Origin: Phycisphaerae bacterium
GTDB taxonomy: Bacteria; Planctomycetota; Phycisphaerae; Sedimentisphaerales; Anaerobacaceae
Length of the DNA: 32,806 bases
Assembly (NCBI GenBank): GCA_030608075.1
Contig: JAUWIU010000012.1
Span: forward strand, 1 to 32,806
Direction: 5' to 3'
Part shown: positions 22,442-29,854 of the stretch, piece after piece
Layout of the letters: every line of letters begins with the position of its first letter
How positions within the stretch are numbered: the first letter of the stretch is position 1
Notes under the pieces: generated by a model
Seen by the model: only the letters and a program-made list of their open reading frames with translations
What the model was told of the DNA's origin: nothing
Database searches by the model: none
Position numbers and translations under genes: made by a program

Positions 22442-24433
22442 TCAACTCACTTTTTCCATTCGGCTGATAAGCTCGTCACCGAGCCTGGTCTTGGCAGCTA
22501 TATGCTTCTCAATTTCGCAGACGAAACTGTTTTTCTCAAATGCACCCCTGACCGCTTCGAAATCAGCCTGCGTTGTCGCTTCATCCCCGTCAATTCCAAA
22601 CCCAATTTGAGCGGTAGCGGCAAATTCCTTCTTAGCGTCGGCGTAAAGCTGGTGGTCAAGTTCCACAACCGCCTCTTTCCATTTATTTACCAGTTCAATG
22701 ATGTCAGCCGCAGTTATCGTGTCGATTTTCTTGCCGACAACCTGCTGAAGCACCTCCGCCGCCCACACCCACTCGTATGCGGGATAATTATCATACATCG
22801 ACCGGAAAGCTTCCGTCAGCCCATCCAAAGTGCCAATAGTACCGTTCTCGATATCGCTAAGCACCTTCTCTACGATTTTCTCCGGGGCAAACAAACCCGC
22901 CAAGTCCAGCCATTTGCCTGCACCCGTGTCCGTTTTGGCCGACAGCACCGCCCGCAATTCGTCAACGCTCTCAGGCTGCTTGTTTTCCAGCCGCTTAATA
23001 AGACAATTGCCCAGAAACTTATCAATACCGATTTGGTAGAGCCTTATGCCATTCTCCAACGACGAGTTCTTAATCCTGACATTATGGTAGGTAAAGTAAT
23101 CCGTATTTCCGCCCGAAGCCGCTTTGAGCGCTATAAGCAACTTACGGCCGTTAACCATCTTTTGAATCGTATAAGGGCTCAGCAGTTTGAAGTTTATGTA
23201 ATCGAGTTTCTCAGCAGCCTTGCGCTTGTCGCGCTTTGGCCATTTTCGAGCATCTCGAACCGTGCCTACACTGCGCAAATTCACACCGGGAACAAGAATG
23301 CTTTCATCTTCGTGCTCAATCAAATACGAAAAAGGCAAATCCGAGGTATCCGAGTTCCTGTAATGCCTGCCCATCACGACGGTAAATGCGCCGACCTTTG
23401 CTGGCCAGAGCATATACGAATCGCTCGCCGTCTTTGAGCCTCTCTCGACGATGCCCTGGTGAACCGCACCCAGTTTGTACATATGGTTACTCTGGTTCGT
23501 GCCGCTGCCGGCATTCAAAAACGAGAACAGACCGGCGATAAGCAGCGTCGACTTGTGATGCGTAACGGTGTAGGGACCGGCAAATATCGCGCAGGCCTCA
23601 CCGTGAAAACCACCGCAATTGGCAAAGTACACCGAATTCTCAGCCGAATACTGCTTGGCCAGCTCGGTGCTCTGCCCTACGAAACATTTGGATATTATCG
23701 TCCCGTCCGTAATCTTCGAGCCGCTCGAGCAAATAAAATCCTCTGCAAAAACACCAGGCCCGATATAAACAGGGTCCTCCTCACAACTATTGATTGACCC
23801 GTTCTCCAGATTGTTCACCCCCTCGACAACCGCCGCAGGACCAATCTTTACATCCTTGATAATTCGGCAGTCGATTAGCCTGGCGCCCTTCGCCACAAGA
23901 CCCATAGAAGAGGTCACAGACCCGGTATATTCAGCTATCATCCTCCGCAGATTTTCAATCACTCCGGGCCGGTGCCGATAAAAAGCTATTACATAAGCGG
24001 TATGAGCAGACAAATGGTCATATATCGGTATCTCTCTGCCGCCGCCTTCGTTGACCACCGCAACTTCCGTACCGTTGCCAAATGAACTCTCGCCATCAAC
24101 AGCCAACAGGTCAACATTCTCGATTACCACGTCATCTTCAATCACGTAGTTGGCAATGTAATTGCCGACCTGGTTGATGTATACGTTATCGCCGATTGTG
24201 CAGTTGTGAATCGTGGCATTGCTGATTCCCGCCGGCCTTGTAACACCGCCGGCAAATGTAACCTCCTTTTCGAAAACCCCTAACCTTACCTTGCCGGAAA
24301 AGTGTGCCGCTTTCACTCGTGCCGGCTCGAATCCTTCCGCAACCCGTACCTCCGCCCAGTTTGCGCAACTACAGCCCCGACTGCTCAACCTGGCGATTTC
24401 GTCAGCCGATAATGCACGATATTCTAATGCCAT
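22442..24433 (-). CDS. DUF4954 left-handed beta-helix protein
   Basis: A 663-residue protein. Residues 65-330 contain hexapeptide-type repeats typical of the left-handed beta-helix of sugar-nucleotide and acyl transferases (ISNATIHNCTIGDNVYINQ, IEDDVVIENVD, GARLIDCRIIKDVKIGPAAVVEGV and KITDGTIISKCFVGQS). The C-terminal half is helical (EKLDYINFKLLSPYTIQKMVNGRK). This architecture and length match DUF4954, known mainly from Bacteroidetes and a few planctomycetes, with no established activity that I can name. It is the first gene of a two-gene unit with nagB, so a link to amino-sugar metabolism is likely but inferred. Confidence 0.8.
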   Translation of the reverse strand: MALEYRALSADEIARLSSRGCSCANWAEVRVAEGFEPARVKAAHFSGKVRLGVFEKEVTFAGGVTRPAGISNATIHNCTIGDNVYINQVGNYIANYVIEDDVVIENVDLLAVDGESSFGNGTEVAVVNEGGGREIPIYDHLSAHTAYVIAFYRHRPGVIENLRRMIAEYTGSVTSSMGLVAKGARLIDCRIIKDVKIGPAAVVEGVNNLENGSINSCEEDPVYIGPGVFAEDFICSSGSKITDGTIISKCFVGQSTELAKQYSAENSVYFANCGGFHGEACAIFAGPYTVTHHKSTLLIAGLFSFLNAGSGTNQSNHMYKLGAVHQGIVERGSKTASDSYMLWPAKVGAFTVVMGRHYRNSDTSDLPFSYLIEHEDESILVPGVNLRSVGTVRDARKWPKRDKRKAAEKLDYINFKLLSPYTIQKMVNGRKLLIALKAASGGNTDYFTYHNVRIKNSSLENGIRLYQIGIDKFLGNCLIKRLENKQPESVDELRAVLSAKTDTGAGKWLDLAGLFAPEKIVEKVLSDIENGTIGTLDGLTEAFRSMYDNYPAYEWVWAAEVLQQVVGKKIDTITAADIIELVNKWKEAVVELDHQLYADAKKEFAATAQIGFGIDGDEATTQADFEAVRGAFEKNSFVCEIEKHIAAKTRLGDELISRMEKVS

Positions 24434-24491
24434 CTTTCTTCTCTCCGTATTCTTAGCCTTTTCGCTAATTCACACTCAAATCGATACGGGG

Positions 24492-24519
24492 AATATACAC
24501 ACTCCAGCCCATAAATCAA
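24492..24519 (-). promoter_or_regulatory. Promoter for the DUF4954-nagB unit
   Basis: On the - strand TTGATT (24514-24519), a 16-bp spacer and TATATT (24492-24497), 58 bases before the DUF4954 start. Confidence 0.5.
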
Positions 24520-24694
24520 GATATTTCAGCACTACGGCATGCAACCAATGGTGAAACGGCCTGCTATCGCAAGAATCACGAAAACAGCAACATTATAATT
24601 TATTTGCAGAGGGACATACACGATTAAACAGTAATACAACCTATCAGGGCTGCTAATAATCCATATGCAAACGCAAACAACCCCTGCCACTCAC

Positions 24695-25396
24695 TTATTT
24701 TGCTCCCGGCGGTTCGACAGCCAGCTCTTCAAGGTCCCGGCCTTCTGTCTCCAACTTAAGCTGACTCATAAAAGATTCAGCCGCCGAAAGTCTCCGTTCC
24801 GCAAGCCCGCGCACCTGCTCGAATCGGAAACTTCTCTTTAGGCGGGCCTGCCAGTACTGATAATCAATCTTATTCTTCCAGTCCTGCACCGCATCGCAGG
24901 CCCCTCTGCCGCTGATTGCATGCCGCCTCGACTCATTAAAAATCCCAACCGCTCCGACATCATCCAGATTGCGGGCGTCCGAAAGGACCATAGCCTCGGT
25001 CATACTCGTGAAACGGTCGCCGCTTTCCCTGATAATCCTGACTATTTTCTCGATTTTTCCACCGTCCAGAACATCGGTCAGTTGCGCTGCCGTTATCTCC
25101 GCTGCCAAATCCAGCAAATCCATCCCGTTACCGTCCGAAAAAGTCCGTCTTGCCGCCGCACCCCTGCCATCGGACCGCCCCATAGCACCAGCTTCACTGA
25201 AATACGCCGCCGCCATAAGGCAGCAGCGGTCTATCGGCTGTCCTGACTCAGCTAATTCGGCAAGGCGACAGATATGTTCGGTGTTACGAGCAAAACGCTC
25301 GGCGCGGTCCCAGTAGGAATTATCGCTTTCATTGCTCAGGCTTGGTATTGTCAGCGCTTCCCTGGCCAGCGCCCGCACAGTATCCATTTCACACAT
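24695..25396 (-). CDS. HD-domain-like protein with degenerate metal site
   Basis: A 233-residue soluble helical protein from ATG 25396 (MCEMDTVRAL), with GGGAAG upstream. SYWDRAERFARNTEHICRLAEL, then CCLMAAAYFSEAG, then VLSDARNLDDVGAVGIFNESRRH follows the order of YedJ-like HD phosphohydrolases. The central HD pair appears to be replaced (AAYFSEAG where LLHDIG is expected), so classical phosphohydrolase activity is doubtful. The C-terminus is helical (ERRLSAAESFMSQLKLE). It could still bind a nucleotide or act as a regulator. It has its own promoter. Confidence 0.55.
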   Translation of the reverse strand: MCEMDTVRALAREALTIPSLSNESDNSYWDRAERFARNTEHICRLAELAESGQPIDRCCLMAAAYFSEAGAMGRSDGRGAAARRTFSDGNGMDLLDLAAEITAAQLTDVLDGGKIEKIVRIIRESGDRFTSMTEAMVLSDARNLDDVGAVGIFNESRRHAISGRGACDAVQDWKNKIDYQYWQARLKRSFRFEQVRGLAERRLSAAESFMSQLKLETEGRDLEELAVEPPGAK

Positions 25397-25436
25397 ATCT
25401 TCCCATCCATTGAGAATCAAACAGTCATACAGTTAA

Positions 25437-25465
25437 ATTATCGCAGCTAATCCGAACCTCGTCAA
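25437..25465 (-). promoter_or_regulatory. Promoter for the HD-like gene
   Basis: On the - strand TTGACG (25460-25465), a 17-bp spacer and GATAAT (25437-25442), about 40 bases before the start. Confidence 0.6.
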
Positions 25466-25643
25466 GTTTTTTTCCCACCTTCAAAAGCACCGAAACTGCT
25501 CATACAAATGTCACCAGGACGAATTTCCAAAATCCCTTACAAAATCTGGAGTAATCCGTTGACACGTGCCGATGTTAATTATATTGAAGTTGTCACGCCC
25601 TTTGTGGGCAGTCATCGTTAAATCTGTCGTCAGGGACGAAGTT

Positions 25644-26192
25644 ATGTCAAATCAGGCAAGGGTGGTGAAAGTATTAGCAGCACTGTTAGTCTCGATGACT
25701 ATGGGGGCGATAGCTCTAATGGCGCTCGGCACCAATCCACCATCCGCAGGACCGTTCTCCCTTGCTATCTATTGCAGCCTCGACCCTGTCGAAAGAACCG
25801 TCTCATCCCGCGCCGCACAGACAAGCGGACGCTGGAACTGTATCGAAATCTACTACAGCGGCACCAAGGGCGGAAATCTAAAGCAATTGGCCCATCTCAA
25901 TGGCCTGCCAGGCACAGATGACATCAACTGCCACTTCGTTATCTGCAACGGCAACGGCAGCGGCAACGGCCAAATACTCACCACTGAAAGATGGCAAAAA
26001 CAGTGGCCCGTTGTCCAGACCAGAACCTGGTACGGCACCGCCCAGACCATCCGCGTCTGCATCATAGCCGACAGCAAAACCACTCGCCCAACAGACTTCC
26101 AGACAAAAAGGGTAGAAGCGCTGACCGACGCGCTCTGCAGAAAGTTTGATATTCGCCCCGAATCCGTCTACTATCCAGGCCTCTGGCGATAA
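25644..26192 (+). CDS. Amidase_2-like protein lacking metal ligands
   Basis: A 182-residue protein from ATG 25644 (MSNQARVVKV), with AGGGACGA upstream. One N-terminal membrane helix (VLAALLVSMTMGAIALMALG) anchors or exports it. WNCIEIYYSGTKGGN, INCHFVICNGNGSGNGQI and a late DFQTKRVEALTDALCRKFDI follow the plan of planctomycete N-acetylmuramoyl-L-alanine amidase_2 domains (IVIHHSAT, GYHFVIGNGxGSxDGxI). The expected His-His of the first motif is Tyr-Tyr, the GAH motif is missing and the late His is Tyr (VYYPGLW). It is probably a non-catalytic peptidoglycan-binding relative. Confidence 0.6.
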   Translation: MSNQARVVKVLAALLVSMTMGAIALMALGTNPPSAGPFSLAIYCSLDPVERTVSSRAAQTSGRWNCIEIYYSGTKGGNLKQLAHLNGLPGTDDINCHFVICNGNGSGNGQILTTERWQKQWPVVQTRTWYGTAQTIRVCIIADSKTTRPTDFQTKRVEALTDALCRKFDIRPESVYYPGLWR

Positions 26193-26317
26193 AACCCAAC
26201 TCGCTAATCATTCCTGTTCGCTGAAAAACGCCACACTTCTGCTTTACACTTTTGGCAGTTGTGTTCATCGACGATAACTCCATGAGGGGGTGGTTTGCCA
26301 ATTGGTGAGGGCAATCA

Positions 26318-26352
26318 AAAACGGCCCACTTTGAGGCGGGCCGTTTTGTTTT
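26318..26352 (+). terminator. Rho-independent terminator after the amidase-like gene
   Basis: AAAACGGCCC (26318-26327) pairs with GGGCCGTTTT (26338-26347) and is followed by GTTTTT. On the opposite strand the stem is followed by A-rich paired sequence, so it may also stop the convergent gene that ends at 26380. Confidence 0.75.
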
Positions 26353-26379
26353 TGTGCAGACTGTCGACCTTGGCCTATA

Positions 26380-27420
26380 TCAAGGCTCGGCCTTTCGTCT
26401 TTGGCGTCTCATGCGTCTGGGGCGCGGCCTTTCACGACATTTTTCAAGTTCTTCAAATTGTCCTTCCGTAAGCTCGGACTTTCGCCTTTGGCGTCTCATA
26501 CGCCTGGGGCGTGGCCTTTGACGACATTTTTCGAGTTCTTCAAGCTGTTCTTCCGTGAGCCCGGCCTTTATGGCCTCGTCTGCGCGTCTTCGGATCTGCT
26601 GTTTTTCTTCAGGCGTTTGAGCGCCCTGGGCGGCCTGTCCTGCCCTTTTGCGAATGGCGTCAATGGCGGCCTGCTGCTCTTCAGTGAGGTCCAGTTTCTC
26701 GAAGCAGGCGCGACCGCGATGATGAGGCCCTTGGCCCTGACGCCAGCCCGTCTTCCTGCACTTTTCGAGTTCTTCGACCTGCTCGTCGGTCAGCTCGGCC
26801 TCGACCGCCTCTTCTGCGCGTTTCCACACTCGGCGTTTGGCTCCAGCGGCTTCAGCATCCTGGGCGGCTTGTCTTGCCCTTTTGCGAATGGCGTCAATGG
26901 CGGCCTGCTGCTCTTCAGTGAGGTCCAGTTTCTTCAAGCAGTCGCGACCGCGATGATGAGGCCCTTGGCCCTGACGGCGGCCGGTCATCTTCCCGGCCCT
27001 GCCCCCGTCAGCATTCGCCCCTTCGTCTTCGCTTGCAGACCATGCATCGAGATCCCCTTCTTTGTCAGGCCCTGCCCTGCGCCGATATTTACGGACAGCG
27101 CCTTTGGCCTCCTTCCTTATCTGCTGAATCTTTCGTAGCAACTCCCCCATCTTGTCTCTGTCATCTTCCCGATAGGCCTTCACAAACGCCGTAAACCATC
27201 TGTCAAACACCATCGGCATAAACCGCTGCCCACGGCGCCCGCCCATCATACGCCCGCGAGCCTTTCCGCCTTCCGTCCAACCAACGTCTTTTTCAAAACC
27301 CTTACCCCGCCTGAATGCCCCGCTGGTGAGTTTGTCGCCATTTTTCGCCCCAGCGAACAAAAGGCTGCTCCCTACCAGCAAAACCACAACTACCGAACTA
27401 AGAATCATTTTCTTTAACAT
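26380..27420 (-). CDS. Secreted Spy-like basic repeat protein
   Basis: A 346-residue exported, strongly basic protein. The signal peptide is MLKKMILSSVVVVLLVGSSLLFAGA. Two copies of a 78-residue unit contain KLDLTEEQQAAIDAIRKRA and EELEKCR, resembling the LTxEQ helix motifs of periplasmic Spy/CpxP chaperones. Two 29-residue units with RPRPRRMRRQRRK end the chain. Duplication is recent: 59 bases at 26641-26699 recur exactly at 26875-26933. A metal- or stress-related periplasmic role is possible from the Spy resemblance, but the extreme Arg and Lys content suggests binding of polyanions. It converges on the terminator at 26318. Confidence 0.65.
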   Translation of the reverse strand: MLKKMILSSVVVVLLVGSSLLFAGAKNGDKLTSGAFRRGKGFEKDVGWTEGGKARGRMMGGRRGQRFMPMVFDRWFTAFVKAYREDDRDKMGELLRKIQQIRKEAKGAVRKYRRRAGPDKEGDLDAWSASEDEGANADGGRAGKMTGRRQGQGPHHRGRDCLKKLDLTEEQQAAIDAIRKRARQAAQDAEAAGAKRRVWKRAEEAVEAELTDEQVEELEKCRKTGWRQGQGPHHRGRACFEKLDLTEEQQAAIDAIRKRAGQAAQGAQTPEEKQQIRRRADEAIKAGLTEEQLEELEKCRQRPRPRRMRRQRRKSELTEGQFEELEKCRERPRPRRMRRQRRKAEP

Positions 27421-27577
27421 TTTTCTGCCCTTTCGATTAATCTTTGCCGTTATTCTGTTTTCATTTCCGCCACACGGCTTTCTACAACCTCAAGACGCAG
27501 CCAGCCCACCATTTATTGCAGGATTCTTCCCAGCTCACGCAGTTCATAGAGAATCAGTGGGCTTCAAGCCTACCCTG

Positions 27578-27590
27578 CGAACTACGAACT
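27578..27590. repeat. Heptamer doublet CGAACTA
   Basis: CGAACTACGAACT is a 7-bp unit repeated nearly twice. It is related in sequence to the tandem array at 27649-27683. Confidence 0.5.
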
Positions 27591-27648
27591 GAAACCAGAA
27601 CACTCAGCGGGCGTCAATAAAAAACGCAATACGATGTGTAACTTACCT

Positions 27649-27683
27649 ACTACGAACTAAGAACTACGAACTACGAACTAATC
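27649..27683. repeat. 7-bp tandem repeat (ACTACGA)
   Basis: Five successive heptamers: ACTACGA, ACTAAGA, ACTACGA, ACTACGA, ACTAATC. The array overlaps the 3' end of the ASCH gene and supplies its stop codon. Confidence 0.7.
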
Positions 27684-28086
27684 CAAAGTTCTCCTTTTCC
27701 GTCAGAACCACCCAGCCACGCCAGTCCCTTTTGCTTATTCGCACAGGCTCCATCGCCCGCACATCACCCAGCCACGCCAAAAAACCGAATCTACACTCTG
27801 CCTTACTCCGCCAGTACTCTTCATCGCCGCAGATTAAATGGTTATATTGCCGTTTGACCAGGGCCATCTTCTCCGGCGTCAGGTTTGCAAACTTCTTAAC
27901 CGCCCGAACCGTCGCGGTCGCACACACCGGCCCACTGCTTACCTTCAGAAAGAGCTTGTCTCCTGCCGACACCTGCGACAAACCTACACGCCGAGTCCTC
28001 ATAAAGCGCGACTCAACGGTCTTTCGACCCTCCAGAATCGCATCAAGATAAGGCTTCTTCAAAATTGCCAGATGATAATTCGCCAT
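27664..28086 (-). CDS. ASCH-domain protein
   Basis: A 140-residue soluble protein from ATG 28086 (MANYHLAILKKPYL), with GGGG upstream. ILKKPYLDAILEGRKTVESRF carries the G-x-K-x-x-E-x-R signature of ASCH domains, a PUA-like beta-barrel that binds RNA and in some members acts as a nucleoside amidohydrolase or transcription coactivator. SAGDKLFLKVSSGPVCATATV and FGFLAWL continue the barrel. Its last residues are encoded by a 7-bp tandem repeat, so the original stop may have been replaced. It is divergent from the sulfatase gene. Confidence 0.8.
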   Translation of the reverse strand: MANYHLAILKKPYLDAILEGRKTVESRFMRTRRVGLSQVSAGDKLFLKVSSGPVCATATVRAVKKFANLTPEKMALVKRQYNHLICGDEEYWRSKAECRFGFLAWLGDVRAMEPVRISKRDWRGWVVLTEKENFGLVRSS

Positions 28087-28112
28087 AATCTCAACCCCTG
28101 CTGCACCCGCCA

Positions 28113-28141
28113 AAGATACAATGCCCCCCGCATCATATCAA
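28113..28141 (-). promoter_or_regulatory. Putative promoter for the ASCH gene
   Basis: On the - strand TTGATA (28136-28141), a 17-bp spacer and TATCTT (28113-28118), close to the start codon. Confidence 0.35.
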
Positions 28142-28178
28142 GCCTTATCTACGTCCCTTCGCAAACCGCTCGACCCGC

Positions 28179-28207
28179 TTGACATTTGGTCACCAAAAAC
28201 CTATAAA
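28179..28207 (+). promoter_or_regulatory. Promoter for the sulfatase gene
   Basis: A perfect TTGACA (28179-28184), a 17-bp spacer and TATAAA (28202-28207), 36 bases before the start. Confidence 0.65.
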
Positions 28208-28243
28208 CAAAGCAAACTACCAACGATAAAAGGAAAGCTGAAC

Positions 28244-29746
28244 ATGGAAAAACCTCAAACAAGAAGAGATTTCTTAAAGGCCCTGGGTTTAACTGCCGCT
28301 GCCGCTGCGGCACCCGGATGTACAAACACAAACACGCTGCTCTCTCACAAACCACAGAAAAACAAACCCAATATCATTCTCATTATGGCCGATGATATGG
28401 GATATGGGGATGCGGGTTTCAACGGCAATAAAATCATCAAAACGCCGTACCTCGACGCTATGGCCACAAACAGCATACGTTTTACACGCTTCTTCGCCGC
28501 CGGCCCGGTGTGCTCGCCAACGCGAGGCACCTGCCTGACAGGCCGTCATTATTTCCGCTACGGCATCTTTTCCGCAAGTGTCGGCTATCTGCCCGCGGAG
28601 GAAATCACCATAGCCAAAATGTGCAAATCGCTCGGCTACACAACCGGCCACTTCGGAAAATGGCACCTCGCTCCCCTCAGCAAAACCGGACCCACCCTCC
28701 CGGAGTACTACCAAAACAGACCCAGAAAGTACGCACCGCCATGGGAAAGGGATTACGACGAAACCTTCGCCACGGAATGTAACGTCCCGACCTGGAACCC
28801 TGCAGAAAACGCAAAATTCCGCGAAGTCTTCCGCCTGCCATTCTGGCATAACGGTCAAATCGTAACCGAAAACCTCAAAGGCGCCACCGCGCGTGTAGTG
28901 ATGGACCGCGCGATTCCCTTCATACGCACCGCAGCCGTCAATAGCCAACCATTCTTTACCACAATCTGGTTCTGCGAACCCCACGACCCAGTCGTCGCTG
29001 GCCCAAAATACCGCGCCATATACAAAAAATACAGCGAGGGAGAGCAGCACTACTACGGCTGCCTCACCGCTATGGATGAGCAAATCGGACGACTGCGCGC
29101 AGAATTGCGAGACTTGGGCATTGCCGACAACACAATGGTGTGGTTTTGCAGTGACAATGGCCCAGAAGGCAAGACCGGTACAAAGGGAACATTTCGCGGC
29201 TCAACAGGCGGATTACAAGGCCGAAAACGAAGCCTCTTCAATGGCGGCCTATGCGTACCGGCCCTGCTCGAATGGCCAGGCCATGCTCCGCCCGGGGTCG
29301 TGGCTGAGATGCCCTGCAGCACCCTCGATTATCTCCCAACCATTAAGCAGATAATCGGCTTCAAAATGCCCGACAACCGACCAATAGACGGAATCAGTCT
29401 TGTGCCTTTGCTCAACGGAAAGATGACAATCCGCCCCAGGCCCATGCCCTTCTGCTTCGTCAAGGCAAGCAAAAAAGCCCGCCATGGCTCCCCCAAAGTC
29501 GCCTTAATCGATAGAAACTTCAAACTTCTCACCGACTTCTCGCCGGATGGCCGCGAGGATTTGCTCTTTGGCATCCAGAAAGACCCCGCAGAAAATAACA
29601 ACATTATCAGTCAACATCCCCAGGTGGCCGCCACAATGAAGGCCAAACTAAGAAAATGGCTCGAATCCTGCAAATTAAGCCACTCCGGCACCGACTACCA
29701 CACCCCCTTTACGCCCGTAAATCGCTTCCCCACCGTAACGACATAA
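28244..29746 (+). CDS. Tat-exported sulfatase, formylglycine type
   Basis: A 500-residue exported enzyme from ATG 28244 (MEKPQTRRDFLK), with GGAAAG upstream. The N-terminus is a twin-arginine signal (RRDFLKALGLTAAAAAAPGC). ILIMADDMGYGDAGFNGN holds the metal-binding Asp pair. PVCSPTRGTCLTGRH contains C-S-P-T-R, whose Cys is converted to formylglycine. GKWHL and CSDNGPEG complete the alkaline phosphatase-like active site. It belongs to the arylsulfatase A-like family and should remove sulfate esters, probably from algal or animal polysaccharides. The activating formylglycine enzyme is not in this window. It is near-typical length and intact. Confidence 0.9.
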   Translation: MEKPQTRRDFLKALGLTAAAAAAPGCTNTNTLLSHKPQKNKPNIILIMADDMGYGDAGFNGNKIIKTPYLDAMATNSIRFTRFFAAGPVCSPTRGTCLTGRHYFRYGIFSASVGYLPAEEITIAKMCKSLGYTTGHFGKWHLAPLSKTGPTLPEYYQNRPRKYAPPWERDYDETFATECNVPTWNPAENAKFREVFRLPFWHNGQIVTENLKGATARVVMDRAIPFIRTAAVNSQPFFTTIWFCEPHDPVVAGPKYRAIYKKYSEGEQHYYGCLTAMDEQIGRLRAELRDLGIADNTMVWFCSDNGPEGKTGTKGTFRGSTGGLQGRKRSLFNGGLCVPALLEWPGHAPPGVVAEMPCSTLDYLPTIKQIIGFKMPDNRPIDGISLVPLLNGKMTIRPRPMPFCFVKASKKARHGSPKVALIDRNFKLLTDFSPDGREDLLFGIQKDPAENNNIISQHPQVAATMKAKLRKWLESCKLSHSGTDYHTPFTPVNRFPTVTT

Positions 29747-29780
29747 CCAAAAATATAGGCAAATAATGGAAAATTTTTGA

Positions 29781-29808
29781 TTGACGTGCAAGACTAACGG
29801 GATATAAT
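29781..29808 (+). promoter_or_regulatory. Strong promoter for the GLUG-repeat gene
   Basis: TTGACG (29781-29786), a 16-bp spacer and a perfect TATAAT (29803-29808), in AT-rich DNA, 46 bases before the start codon. Confidence 0.75.
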
Positions 29809-29854
29809 TAAAATGTTACACAAATTTTATCCTGTAACGGTGGAGGTATGACCG

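Noticed and set aside
22502-23437. Long open frame (311 codons) on the + strand
   Set aside because: It is antisense to the DUF4954 gene, has no recognisable domain and is explained by codon bias of the real gene.
24580-24610. Isolated TATAAT-like box upstream of the DUF4954 gene
   Set aside because: No -35-like hexamer at 16-18 bp; the TTGATT/TATATT pair closer to the gene is better.
26401-27138. 245-codon + strand frame
   Set aside because: Antisense to the Spy-like repeat gene; the repetitive composition (Phe/Leu-rich) mirrors the basic repeats on the other strand.
28289-29083. 264-codon - strand frame
   Set aside because: Antisense to the sulfatase, whose motifs are complete and which has its own promoter and ribosome site.
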